From: JBDSLU01 sp039916225 | GTDB taxonomy: Bacteria; Acidobacteriota; Vicinamibacteria; Vicinamibacterales; Vicinamibacteraceae | Direction of reading: 5' to 3' | Length of the DNA stretch: 32,522 bases | Assembly (NCBI GenBank): GCA_039916225.1 | Contig: JBDSLU010000008.1 | Location: 1 to 32,522, forward strand | Part shown: positions 1-8,302 of the stretch, piece after piece | Layout: every line of letters starts with the position of its first letter | How positions within the stretch are numbered: the first letter of the stretch is position 1 | The notes under the pieces: model-generated | Database searches by the model: none | What the model saw: the letters and a program-made list of their open reading frames with translations, nothing else | What the model was told of the DNA's origin: nothing | Translations under genes and position numbers: made by a program

Positions 1-624
1 TATCTGCTGTCCGGCAACACCGCTGAATTGGTCGTCATGCTGGTGGCGGCGCTCGGCGGGTTGCCGCTCCCGCTTCTGCCGCTGCACCTGCTCTGGATCA
101 ATGTCGTGACCGACGGACTCCCCGCCCTTGCGCTGGTCGTCGATCCACCTGAAACCGATGTCCTGCAGCGACCGCCGCGGCATCCGGACGAGCCGATGCT
201 GGGCCGTGCGCAGTGGCGCTTCATCATCGCGACAGGACTCCTGCAGGCGGCGGCGACCTTGGGCGTGTTCGTCTGGGCGCTCCAGGCCAGGGATCTGGCG
301 GAGGCTCGCAACCTGGCGTTCTCGGTCCTCGTGTTTGGCGAGCTGTTCCGAGCCTTCGCCGCCCGCAGCACGACACGTGTCTTCTGGGAAGTGGGCGCCT
401 TCACGAATCTCAAGCTGCTAGGCGTCGTAGTGTTCTCCGTACTCATGCAGCTCGCCATTCACCACATTCCTGCCGCTCAGGAGCTCTTCGAGATTGGCCC
501 CCTGTCGGCGATGGACTGTGCGTTGACGCTGCTGGTGGCCATGGGCCCCGTCACCGTGATCGAAGTCGCAAAGCTTGTCAGACGCGTGCGGACGAACGTT
601 ACCGGCAAACCTTCCCTGGCCTGA
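1..624 (+). CDS. P-type cation-transporting ATPase, C-terminal part (5' truncated by window edge)
   Basis: The frame is open from the first base, so this is the 3' end of a larger gene. The visible 207 residues are the C-terminal transmembrane region of a P2-type (Ca/Mg/cation) ATPase. The segment WINVVTDGLPALAL matches the family's M6 helix, whose Asn and Asp bind the transported ion. It is followed by the typical soluble loop with Pro-Pro-Glu and PRHPDEPML, then four more hydrophobic helices. The catalytic DKTGT, nucleotide-binding and actuator domains lie outside the window, so ion specificity cannot be told. Position upstream of an aquaporin remnant and a heavy-metal efflux operon suggests a role in metal homeostasis, but Ca2+ or Mg2+ transport is equally possible. 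The protein ends in a basic tail (KLVRRVRTN). Confidence 0.9.
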   Translation, partial: YLLSGNTAELVVMLVAALGGLPLPLLPLHLLWINVVTDGLPALALVVDPPETDVLQRPPRHPDEPMLGRAQWRFIIATGLLQAAATLGVFVWALQARDLAEARNLAFSVLVFGELFRAFAARSTTRVFWEVGAFTNLKLLGVVVFSVLMQLAIHHIPAAQELFEIGPLSAMDCALTLLVAMGPVTVIEVAKLVRRVRTNVTGKPSLA

Positions 625-669
625 CGAAGGATCGTTCGGACCGAGACAACGCCTTGGTCTTCTGTTCCG

Positions 670-973
670 ATCGCGAGCCAGTTCGGTGCAACGCTCGGCC
701 TCGTTGTCGTCATGCTCCGATGCGCCCGCTGGGGGAGCCGAGCTCATGCCCTTTGCCGTTGGCGCCTACATCGTCGGCGCGTACTGGTTCACCGCATCGA
801 CGGCATTGCGAACCCGGTCGTCACCATCGCCCGGAGCATGACGGTCACATTTGCCGGCATCCGGCGCGCGACGTTGACAGTTTTGTCTTGGCGCAGCTCC
901 CGGCGGTGCCGTGGGAGCGACCCTGCGAGAGCGCCTTAGGCCGCGCGACGGTCGCCAACTCGCAATGGGCTGA
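670..973 (+). pseudogene. MIP/aquaporin family channel, decayed C-terminal fragment
   Basis: This stretch has no intact gene, but pieces in successive frames spell the C-terminal half of a MIP-family channel. FGATLGLVVVML (682-717) and ARWGSRAHA are in one frame. PFAVGAYIVGAYWFTAST (about 749-802) is in a second. IANPVVTIARSMTVTFAGI (about 805-861) is back in the first. DVDSFVLAQL is in a third, and GGAVGATLRERL returns to the second, ending at a TGA at 971-973. IANPV corresponds to the second NPA pore motif of aquaporins. About four small indels are needed to join the pieces. The N-terminal half, including the first NPA box, is absent between here and the ATPase stop at 624. Aquaglyceroporins of this type are often linked to arsenic-resistance genes, in keeping with the arsC-like gene further along. 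The remaining bases from 625 to 669 show nothing recognisable. Confidence 0.7.
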
Positions 974-983
974 GCTGCCAGCC

Positions 984-1418
984 ATGGCCCGTGGGGTAGA
1001 CTGGGCACGCGTGGGTCGCGTCCTTGCAGCGTGGATGTCTGTAGCGTGCCTGGCTCTGGTGGGCTCGCTTCCGCCGCTCCATGTGCATGCGTACGCCGAC
1101 CACGACCATCCGGAACATCACCACGGCGCTGCCGCTCACAGTCACCATCACGAACGCCCGGCGCCGATTGCGGGGCCTCACCGTCACGCAGCCTCCCTTG
1201 CGCCGTGCGATCCGGGCGACCATGCGCTGGCCTTCTCGGCGCTGTGCGCGGCCTCGGTTGTGCATCCCGCCCCGCTCGTCGGCTGGTGCGACGTGCCTCG
1301 GCTCGCGGAGGTCCGCGCGGTGCGGCCCCCGCTGACGCGGCACGACGCGCGGGCGCACAGCCCGCCTCGCTGGACCGACGGTCCGCTTCGCGCCCCGCCT
1401 TCAGCCCACCCCGCCTGA
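984..1418 (+). CDS. Small exported histidine-rich protein, putative metal-binding
   Basis: This is a 144-residue protein. An N-terminal hydrophobic stretch (VLAAWMSVACLALVGSL, about residues 13-29) looks like a signal peptide or membrane anchor. It is followed by a dense His/Asp region (HVHAYADHDHPEHHHGAAAHSHHHE) and another His cluster (GPHRHA). The two cysteines in the second half could also bind metal. The C-terminal tail is rich in Pro, Arg and Ala, as in small proteins found next to copper or cobalt-zinc-cadmium efflux genes. No catalytic domain is recognised. The ATG at 984 was chosen as the first sensible start; a GTG at 1011 would give a shorter n-region. It lies 55 bp upstream of the outer-membrane factor gene and probably heads the efflux operon. 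A periplasmic metal buffer or chaperone is inferred from His content and context only. Confidence 0.65.
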   Translation: MARGVDWARVGRVLAAWMSVACLALVGSLPPLHVHAYADHDHPEHHHGAAAHSHHHERPAPIAGPHRHAASLAPCDPGDHALAFSALCAASVVHPAPLVGWCDVPRLAEVRAVRPPLTRHDARAHSPPRWTDGPLRAPPSAHPA

Positions 1419-1473
1419 TCCTGGCCGGCTCCACGCCGGTTGTGTCTCCGTCCGTCTAGGAAGGATCGTCGCC

Positions 1474-2688
1474 ATGCCGACCCGCGCACCGTTGGGTGCC
1501 TGGATCGCGGCGTGCGCCTTCAGCCTGCCGTCGATCGTGACCGCGCAAACGCCGCGTCCCGACGACGTCGTGGAGCTGATCGTGCGCGAGGGGCCGCGTG
1601 CTGTTGCCATCCGTGCCGAGCTCGAGGTCGTGAAGCGTGAGCAGGAGGCCCGGCGTCCGTGGCCCAACCCCGCCGTGAACTACAGCCGAGAGGGCGCCGG
1701 ATTCACCGAGTTCCTGCAGGTCGAGCAGTCCATGCCGATCGTCGGGATCCGCGGCGCGCTGACTCGCGCCGGCGTCGCGGCTCTCGCCGCGGCTGAGGCC
1801 GAGCGGGACGTCCGGCTGTGGCAGCTGCGTGCGGATGCCGCCCGTGCGACGGCGCGACTCACCGCGGCCCACGCCCGCGTCGAAGCCACCAGAGCGGTGG
1901 CAACCAGAGTCGAAGGACTGCTCGCGGTGCTCCGCGTGCGAGAGCAAGAAGGGGAGGGCTCGCGCTTCGATCGTCTGCGCGCCGAGCTCGAGCTGGCCGA
2001 CATCCGGCGGGGGGACGGGGATGCGCGCGCAACGCTCTCCACCGCGCGTGCGGAGCTCGTCGCCATGTTGCCTGCGCATGCCGCGCTGCCGGTGCCCGAC
2101 TCGGCGGTGTACATGGAGCGGCCCATTCCCGATGCCGCCGCGCTCACCGCGCGAGCGGCCGGCAACAGGGCCGAATTGGTCGCGGTGCGCCGCGCGATGG
2201 AGCGGACGTCCGCCGAAGCGCTGGTGGCGACTCGGTCGCGGTGGCCGCAACCGACGGTGACCGCCGGGCTGAAACGCGCGGACGAGAACGGCACGCGAGC
2301 AACCGGTGGCCTGTTTGCGCTCGGCGTCACGCTGCCGCTGTTCGACAGCGGCCGGCGCGAAGCGGCGCGCTCCACTGCCGAGCGCGTCCGCCTCGACGCG
2401 GAACGGATCGCCATCGAGCAGGAGGTGCGAGGCGAAGTGGCTGCGGCGGCGGAGGTCCTCCACATCCGTCAGGAGGCGGTTCGGGCCGCACCAAGGGCAG
2501 AAAGCATCGACGACCTCGTGACGATGGCGGAGCTCGCGTATCGGGAGGGTGACTTGGGCATCGTGGCGCTGCTCGATGCGTTTCGGGCGGCCGGCAGCGC
2601 GCGCGTGCGAGATGTCGACATGCGGCTGGACGCGCGGGTCGCCCAAATCGCCTTGGAACGCGCCGTAGGAGCCGTGCTGTGGCCATGA
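1474..2688 (+). CDS. TolC-family outer-membrane efflux protein (CusC/CzcC-like)
   Basis: This 404-residue protein has a Sec signal peptide (cleavage probably after IVTA, about residue 24). Two long alpha-helical, Ala/Arg/Glu-rich repeats typical of OEP domains follow. PWPNPAVNYS and the later RWPQPTVTAGLKR mark the equivalent beta-strand starts of the two repeats. TLPLFDSGRREAARSTAE is the classic second-repeat motif. It forms the outer-membrane channel of a tripartite efflux pump, working with the adaptor and RND pump encoded just downstream. A strong Shine-Dalgarno AGGAAGGA (1458-1465) supports the ATG at 1474. The stop overlaps the ATG of the next gene (ATGA at 2685), implying translational coupling. 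It is somewhat short for the family (usually 420-480 residues) but looks complete. Confidence 0.88.
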   Translation: MPTRAPLGAWIAACAFSLPSIVTAQTPRPDDVVELIVREGPRAVAIRAELEVVKREQEARRPWPNPAVNYSREGAGFTEFLQVEQSMPIVGIRGALTRAGVAALAAAEAERDVRLWQLRADAARATARLTAAHARVEATRAVATRVEGLLAVLRVREQEGEGSRFDRLRAELELADIRRGDGDARATLSTARAELVAMLPAHAALPVPDSAVYMERPIPDAAALTARAAGNRAELVAVRRAMERTSAEALVATRSRWPQPTVTAGLKRADENGTRATGGLFALGVTLPLFDSGRREAARSTAERVRLDAERIAIEQEVRGEVAAAAEVLHIRQEAVRAAPRAESIDDLVTMAELAYREGDLGIVALLDAFRAAGSARVRDVDMRLDARVAQIALERAVGAVLWP

Positions 2689-4226
2689 CACGTCCTTGGT
2701 GTGCGCCCGTCTCCTGCGTCCTCGCAGCCTGCATGGCGATCGCCGCGTGCAACCGAGCGTCTCCGCCTTCCTCAGGACCCGAGGCGCCTGACCCGCTGAG
2801 CGTGACGCGATGGACCGCCGCGACGGAGGTGTTCGCGGAGTACCCGCCGCTGGTCGTCGGCCAGACGTCGCGGTTCGCGATCCATCTGACCCGCCTCGAC
2901 ACATTCAGAGCCGTGACGGAGGGGCACGTCGACGTCCAGCTGGAGGGCGGCGGCGGGCCACCCGAAACGTTTGCGACCGACGCGCCATCGCGGCCGGGTA
3001 TCTTCGGGGTGGACGTTCGTCCGACGCATGCCGGCGGACGCACGCTGGTGATCGTCTTGCGTGCGAAGGGGCTCGCGGACGAGCATCGCGTCGGCGATGT
3101 CGTGGTTCACGCCACGCCCGAAGCGGCGCGCGCCGTGCCCCAGGAGCCCCAGGCCACGCCCGGCATCAGCTTCCTGAAGGAGCAGCAGTGGAGCCTGGAC
3201 TTCGGGACGGCGGTCGTCGCTGAGGGGACCGTGCGCGAATCGCTCCGTGTCCCGGCCCGCGTCGTGGCACGGCCCGGCGGCGCCGCCGACGTGCTGGCTC
3301 CGATCGATGGTCGCCTGGCGTGGGTGAGTGACGCCGTCGTGGGAACGACTGTCGCCAAGGGGCAGGTGCTCGCCCGAGTCCAGCCGCCCGCCACGTCCCC
3401 AGGCGATTTGCCAACGTTGCAGCGGGCGCGGGCGGAGGCCGACAGTACGCTCCTGCTGTCAACGCGCGATCGCGAGCGTGCCGAGCGACTGACGCAGGGA
3501 GGCGCGGCGCCTGCGCGGCGACTCGAGGAGGCTCGGGCGGCTGAGGATCAAGCGAAGGCACGGCTGTCCGGCGCGGACGCCGCCCTGGCGCAGTTCAACG
3601 CCGCGCGGGGCGGCGCGGCGGGCGACGAAGGCGGCGCGTTCGTCGTGCGCGCCCCCATCGCTGGCGTCATCGCCCGGCGAGAGGCCACCTCCGGTGCCAA
3701 CGTCGCCGCGGGAGCGGCGCTCTTCGCGGTTGTCGATGCGGCGCACGTCCAGATCGTCGGCGACGTGCCGGAGTCCGACGTGCCGCAGGCCCGGACCGCC
3801 GAATCGGCGGAGATTGAAATCGCGGGAGACGCGACGCGCATCAAGCTCGGGCCACGTGTGAGCATCGGGTCGGTCCTCGACCTCTTGACCCGCGCCCTGC
3901 CGATCACGTTCGGCTTCGACAACCGGGCGGGGCGGTTACCGGTCGGTCAGGCTGTTTCACTCCACCTCCTGATGCGGGAGACGCCGCGGCGGCCGCTCGT
4001 GCCGGCCTCCGCCATCGTCGATGACGCGGGGCGCCCCATTGTCTTCGTCCAGCGCGAAGGCGAGACGTTCGAGCGGCGGGCCGTGACCGTCGGCGCGCGA
4101 TCCGGGGATCGCGTCCAGGTGGTCGAGGGGGTGTCGGCCGGTGAGCGCGTCGTTACGACCGGGGCGTACCTGGTTCGGCTGGCATCGTTGTCTACGTCCG
4201 TGCCGGCGCACGGCCACGTCCACTGA
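2685..4226 (+). CDS. Efflux RND periplasmic adaptor, CusB/HlyD-like, with extra N-terminal domain
   Basis: This is a 513-residue membrane-fusion protein. The ATG at 2685 overlaps the TolC-gene stop (ATGA); an in-frame GTG at 2679 is the alternative. The N terminus ends in a lipobox-like AIAAC, so it is probably a lipoprotein anchored through that Cys. Residues about 30-140 form an extra domain (YPPLVVGQTSRFAIHLTRL..., ending in GDVVVH) that resembles the Ig-like input domain seen in some CusB-type adaptors. Then come the biotinyl-lipoyl-like half-motif (VLAPIDGRLAWV), a coiled-coil hairpin (about 240-305), the second lipoyl half (VVRAPIAGVIARREATSG), and beta-barrel and membrane-proximal domains. 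The C terminus is HGHVH, a possible metal ligand. It should bridge the RND pump and the outer-membrane channel. The substrate is probably a heavy-metal cation, inferred from the pump type and His residues. Confidence 0.87.
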   Translation: MTRPWCAPVSCVLAACMAIAACNRASPPSSGPEAPDPLSVTRWTAATEVFAEYPPLVVGQTSRFAIHLTRLDTFRAVTEGHVDVQLEGGGGPPETFATDAPSRPGIFGVDVRPTHAGGRTLVIVLRAKGLADEHRVGDVVVHATPEAARAVPQEPQATPGISFLKEQQWSLDFGTAVVAEGTVRESLRVPARVVARPGGAADVLAPIDGRLAWVSDAVVGTTVAKGQVLARVQPPATSPGDLPTLQRARAEADSTLLLSTRDRERAERLTQGGAAPARRLEEARAAEDQAKARLSGADAALAQFNAARGGAAGDEGGAFVVRAPIAGVIARREATSGANVAAGAALFAVVDAAHVQIVGDVPESDVPQARTAESAEIEIAGDATRIKLGPRVSIGSVLDLLTRALPITFGFDNRAGRLPVGQAVSLHLLMRETPRRPLVPASAIVDDAGRPIVFVQREGETFERRAVTVGARSGDRVQVVEGVSAGERVVTTGAYLVRLASLSTSVPAHGHVH

Positions 4227-4234
4227 GGCCAGCC

Positions 4235-7200
4235 ATGATCGATGCCCTCATCCGATGGTCGTTGGCGCACCGCCCGGTCGTGGTCGCACTCGCGGCAGCC
4301 TTCCTCGTCTGGGGCGGGTGGACGGCCTGGCGTATCCCGCTCGACGTGCTGCCTGATCTGACGGCCCCGAGCGTCACCATCCTTGCCGAGGCGCCCGGGA
4401 TGGACCCGCTCGAGATCGAGGCGCTCGTGACGGCGCCCATCGAGTCGGCGCTGAACGGCTCGGCCGGGGTGCGCCGTGTCCGATCGGCGACCGCCGTCGG
4501 CGTCGCCGTGGTGTGGGTGGAGTTCGACTGGGGGCAGGACATCCAGCGGGCGCGGCAGACCGTCACCGAGAAGCTGGCGCTCGTGTCGGGCTCCTGGCCC
4601 ACCGGCGTTGAGCCGCCGTTCCTCGCGCCGGTGTCCTCGATCATGGGCGAGGTGCTCTTCGTCGACCTCGAGTCGGATCGGCACACACCCCTCGAGGTCC
4701 GCACCACGGCCGAGACGATGGTCCGGCGGCGGCTCCTGGCGGTGTCCGGCGTCTCCCAGGTGATCGCCACCGGCGGCGACCAGAAGCAATACGAGATTCA
4801 GGTCGACCCGGTCCGACTCGCGGCGCACGGCATCGGCATCGAGGATGTCGCCCGCGCAGTGCGCGAGGCGAACCAGAACACCACGGCCGGGTTCGAGGCG
4901 ACGCAGGGGCAGGAATACCTGGTGCGTGCCGTGGGGCGGCTGGGCAGCGTGGACGCGATCGCCGCCGTGCCGGTGAAGACGACCGCCGGGGTCCCGCTCC
5001 TCGTGCGAGATGTCGCCACGGTTCGCGTCGGCGCGGCCATCAAGCGGAGCGAGGGCTCACACAACGCCAAGCCAGCCGTCATCCTCGGCATTCAAAAGCA
5101 GCCCGGCGTGAACACGCTGGAGTTGACCCGCCGCATCGAGCAGGCACTCGACGACATTCAGGCTGGCCTGCCCGCAGGCATGCGCATCCATCGCGGCCTG
5201 TTCCGGCAGGCGGACTTCATCGAGCAGTCGTTGCACAACCTGTTCAAGGCGTTCCTCGAGGGCGCGGCGCTGGTCGTCGTGGTCGTCGTCGCGTTCCTGA
5301 TGAATGCGCGGGCCGCGGTCATCACGCTGCTGGCGCTGCCGCTCTCGCTGTTGGCCGCTGTCATCGGCATGGATCGACTCGGCTTGACGCTCAACAGCAT
5401 GAGCCTGGGCGGCCTCGCCATCGCGATCGGAGAGCTCGTCGACGACGCCATCATCGACGTCGAGAACGTCGTACGGCGCCTGCGAGAGAACGCCGGCAGG
5501 CCACAGGCACAACGCCTGGCCGTGATCGAGGTCGTCTATCGCGCCAGCACCGAGATCCGGCACTCCGTCGTGTTCGCCACGGTCATCGTCGCCCTCGTCT
5601 TCCTGCCGCTGTTCATGTTGAGCAGCGTCGAAGGCCGTCTGCTGCGCCCCCTCGGGTTCGGCTATGTGGTCGCGCTGGTCGCGTCGCTGCTGGTGGCGTT
5701 GACGCTGACCCCGGTGCTGGCGTCCTGGTGGCTGCCCTCGTCGCGGCTCGTGGCGGCCGCGGCGGAGCCCCGGCTCACCGCGCGACTGAAGGCGGCCTAC
5801 CAGCGGTGGCTCGAGCATGCCTTCCGGTACTGGCGGCTCGTCGTGGGTGGCGCGATCGCACTCCTGCTCGCCGCGGTTGCGGGCATCGTGGTCGCGGGAC
5901 GGTCGTTCCTCCCCGAGTTCAACGAGGGCGCCCTGACGGTCAGCGCCGTCACGATCCCGGGGACGAGCCTCGCCGACTCGAACGCCCTGGGCAACGCCCT
6001 GGAGCGCCTGCTGCACAGCGTTCCCGAAGTGGCCTCGACCGCTCGGCGTACCGGCCGCGCCGAGCTCGACGAGCATGTACAGGGCGTTGAATCGGCCGAA
6101 ATCGACGTGCGCCTGATCTCGAAGGATCGACCGCGCGGCGTCGTGCTGGACGAGCTGCGGCAGAAGGTCTCGCTGCTGCCGGGCACCAACGTCACGATCG
6201 GGCAGCCGATCTCGCACCGCATCGATCACATGCTGTCGGGGACCCGGGCCAACATCGCGGTCAAAGTCTTCGGCGACGACCTCCAGACATTGCGGCAGCT
6301 CGCCAATGCCGTCCGGGCGCAGATGACGCAAGTCGAAGGCGTCGTCGACCTGTCGGTCGAGGCCCAGACCGACATCCCGACGCTGAAGGTGCAGGTCGAT
6401 GGGGCCGCGGCGGCGCGACAGGGGCTCAGCACCGGCGCGGTCGCCGAGGCGGTCCAGACCGCGCGCGTGGGCCGCTCCGTCGGCCAGGTGCTCGAGGGGC
6501 AGGTCGCATTCCCGCTGGTCCTTCGATACCAGACGACTCCCGCGACGGAGCCCAGCACCGTGGGAGAGACCTTGGTGGAAACGCCAGACCACCGCCAAAT
6601 CCCGCTTGCGTCGGTGGCGACGGTCCGAGAGGACCGCGGCCCGAACTTCGTGATGCGGGAGAACGTGCAGCGCCGCATCGTCGTGCAAAGCAACGTCGCC
6701 GGCCGCGATCTGCGGAGTGTCGTCAACGACATCCAGCAGCGGGTGGCCAGCCAGGTGCGTCTGCCAGCGGGCTATCACGTCGAGTACGGGGGCCAGTTCG
6801 AGAACGAGGCTCAGGCATCGCGTCAGCTGCTGTGGTTGTCTGTCGGTGTCGTCGTCGCCATCTTCTTCATCCTGTCGGCAGCATTCGGCTCGACGCGAGA
6901 CGCGGCGCTGATCATGGTGAATCTCCCCCTCGCTCTGATCGGCGGCGTAGTCGGGGTCTACCTCGCCGGCGGCGTCCTCTCCGTCGCCTCGATCGTCGGC
7001 TTCATCACACTCTTCGGCATCGCCACTCGGAACGGGATCATGCTGATCTCGCACATTCGGCATCTGCGCGAAGCGGAAGGCGTGGTCGATTTCCGCGCGG
7101 CGGTGATCCGCGGTGCGACGGAGCGGGTCGTGCCGATTCTGATGACTGCCCTGGCTGCTGGACTGGCCTTGGTTCCCATCGCGCTCTCGGCGGGCGAGCC

Positions 7201-7372
7201 GGGCAGCGAGATTCAGGCACCGATGGCGATGGTGATCATGTTCGGCCTGCTGAGCTCGACGGCGCTGAACATGGTGGTCGTGCCGATCCTGTACGATCGG
7301 TTCGGGCGCGAGGCCGCCGGTCAGGCGCGCGCGTTGGTCCAGGACCCGAAGGAGCAGGTATGGGAAGGCTGA
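4235..7372 (+). CDS. Heavy-metal efflux RND transporter, CusA/CzcA family
   Basis: This 1045-residue inner-membrane proton/metal antiporter has full RND length. It starts with the typical first helix (IRWSLAHRPVVVALAAAFLVWG) and RIPLDVLPDLTAPSVTI, characteristic of the HME-RND branch. TM4 carries GGLAIAIGELVDDAIIDVENV (about 394-414), with the acidic residues of the proton relay. The second half repeats the fold (SEIQAPMAMVIMFGLLSSTALNMVVVPILYDRFG at the end). The ATG at 4235 lies 8 bp after the adaptor stop, and the 3' end overlaps the next start by 13 bp. Which metal is moved (Cu/Ag, Co/Zn/Cd or Ni) cannot be decided without aligning the periplasmic Met and acidic sites. Loss of a dedicated regulator next to the operon is notable: none lies between 1 and 8247. 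Confidence 0.92.
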   Translation: MIDALIRWSLAHRPVVVALAAAFLVWGGWTAWRIPLDVLPDLTAPSVTILAEAPGMDPLEIEALVTAPIESALNGSAGVRRVRSATAVGVAVVWVEFDWGQDIQRARQTVTEKLALVSGSWPTGVEPPFLAPVSSIMGEVLFVDLESDRHTPLEVRTTAETMVRRRLLAVSGVSQVIATGGDQKQYEIQVDPVRLAAHGIGIEDVARAVREANQNTTAGFEATQGQEYLVRAVGRLGSVDAIAAVPVKTTAGVPLLVRDVATVRVGAAIKRSEGSHNAKPAVILGIQKQPGVNTLELTRRIEQALDDIQAGLPAGMRIHRGLFRQADFIEQSLHNLFKAFLEGAALVVVVVVAFLMNARAAVITLLALPLSLLAAVIGMDRLGLTLNSMSLGGLAIAIGELVDDAIIDVENVVRRLRENAGRPQAQRLAVIEVVYRASTEIRHSVVFATVIVALVFLPLFMLSSVEGRLLRPLGFGYVVALVASLLVALTLTPVLASWWLPSSRLVAAAAEPRLTARLKAAYQRWLEHAFRYWRLVVGGAIALLLAAVAGIVVAGRSFLPEFNEGALTVSAVTIPGTSLADSNALGNALERLLHSVPEVASTARRTGRAELDEHVQGVESAEIDVRLISKDRPRGVVLDELRQKVSLLPGTNVTIGQPISHRIDHMLSGTRANIAVKVFGDDLQTLRQLANAVRAQMTQVEGVVDLSVEAQTDIPTLKVQVDGAAAARQGLSTGAVAEAVQTARVGRSVGQVLEGQVAFPLVLRYQTTPATEPSTVGETLVETPDHRQIPLASVATVREDRGPNFVMRENVQRRIVVQSNVAGRDLRSVVNDIQQRVASQVRLPAGYHVEYGGQFENEAQASRQLLWLSVGVVVAIFFILSAAFGSTRDAALIMVNLPLALIGGVVGVYLAGGVLSVASIVGFITLFGIATRNGIMLISHIRHLREAEGVVDFRAAVIRGATERVVPILMTALAAGLALVPIALSAGEPGSEIQAPMAMVIMFGLLSSTALNMVVVPILYDRFGREAAGQARALVQDPKEQVWEG

Positions 7373-8247
7373 AGGTCGGTGTATCGCTTGTGCTAGCGCT
7401 ACTGCTGCTTACGGCTCCGGCGTGGGCACAGGAGATGCCGGCCGAGTACCGCACAGTGCTCGATGCGCTCGGCCGCAGCGGCGACTTCAAGGACGGCGTG
7501 TTGAAAGTCAACATCCCGCGCAACGACCTGAAGGTCACCATCTCCGATCGTCCGGCGCCCACGCCGTTTGGATTCGGCGGGTGGGTCGCACTTACGAAGG
7601 GCACGGGCGGTCACGAGGTGCTCATGGGCGACTTGGTGCTCACCGAGGACGAGGTGAACCCGGTTATATCCGCGCTCTTGACCAATGGGCTCGAGGTCAC
7701 GGCCCTCCATAATCATTTCTTCTGGGAGAAGCCGCGCATCTTCTACATGCACGTCCACGGGATAGGGACCGCGGCCAATCTGACGTCCAAGCTCCAGCCA
7801 GCCCTCGATCTGATTCCCAAGAGTGCAGCTCCCGCACCGGTGACGCTGGCCGTCCCACCTGCGCTGGACGGGGCTGCGCTCGCGCGGATCGTTGGCCGGC
7901 AAGGCGAACAGACCGGCCCCGTCTACAAGATCACGATCGGCCGATCGGACTTCCGGATGGAAGAGCACGGCGCCGTCATCAACGCCCGCATGGGCCTGAA
8001 CACCTGGGCCGCGTTCGCTGGCACCGACACGGACGCCATGGTCGCGGGCGACGTCGCAATGCTGGAGCCCGAGGTCACGCCGGTGCTGCGGTCGCTACGC
8101 GCCAACGGCATCAACGTCGTGGCGATTCATCACCACATGACCGGTGTCACGCCGGCGGTCATCTTCCTGCACTACTACGGCACCGGACCGGCGGCGACGC
8201 TCGCCAAGAGCGTCCGCGAGGCCGTGGACATCCTGGGCAGGAAGTGA
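7360..8247 (+). CDS. Exported DUF1259 (LppY/LpqO-like) protein
   Basis: This 295-residue protein has a clear signal peptide (LVLALLLLTAPAWA, cleavage before QEMPAE). Two similar DUF1259 halves follow. The first contains GDLVLTEDEVNPVISALL, then ALHNHFFWEKPRIFYMHVHG. The second contains GDVAMLEPEVTPVLRSL, then AIHHHMTGVTPAVIFLHYYGTG. The repeated acidic and His clusters could form a metal site, but no activity is established that I can name. The start is supported by AAGGAG (7348-7353) at good spacing. The gene overlaps the RND pump gene by 13 bp, so it is co-translated with it. That suggests a periplasmic accessory of metal efflux, which is an inference. The gene ends the forward operon and converges with chrB 55 bp away. 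Confidence 0.85.
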   Translation: MGRLKVGVSLVLALLLLTAPAWAQEMPAEYRTVLDALGRSGDFKDGVLKVNIPRNDLKVTISDRPAPTPFGFGGWVALTKGTGGHEVLMGDLVLTEDEVNPVISALLTNGLEVTALHNHFFWEKPRIFYMHVHGIGTAANLTSKLQPALDLIPKSAAPAPVTLAVPPALDGAALARIVGRQGEQTGPVYKITIGRSDFRMEEHGAVINARMGLNTWAAFAGTDTDAMVAGDVAMLEPEVTPVLRSLRANGINVVAIHHHMTGVTPAVIFLHYYGTGPAATLAKSVREAVDILGRK

Positions 8248-8271
8248 GCCCGCCGGAATCGCGCTGAGCGA

Positions 8272-8287
8272 GCCATCCGAGGATGGC
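8272..8287. terminator. Possible bidirectional hairpin between convergent genes
   Basis: A 6-bp perfect stem GCCATC/GATGGC with a CGAG tetraloop sits in the 55-bp gap between the DUF1259 gene and the convergent chrB gene. There is no U-tract on either side, so it is at best a weak or Rho-aided end. Confidence 0.3.
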
Positions 8288-8302
8288 CGCACCGCCGATG
8301 AG

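Noticed and set aside
875..880. TTGACA as a -35 box for the metal-efflux operon
   Set aside because: No acceptable -10 box lies 16-18 bp downstream, and the hexamer is inside the aquaporin remnant.
213..983. Long forward reading frame running from inside the ATPase gene to the His-rich protein
   Set aside because: Its first part overlaps the intact ATPase frame and shows no domain; only the portion from 984 onward resembles a real protein. The middle part is one frame of the decayed aquaporin.
1456..2904. Long antisense frames over the TolC, RND and adaptor genes
   Set aside because: These are GC-rich shadow frames of well-supported genes: Arg/Gly/His-rich, without domains or ribosome sites.
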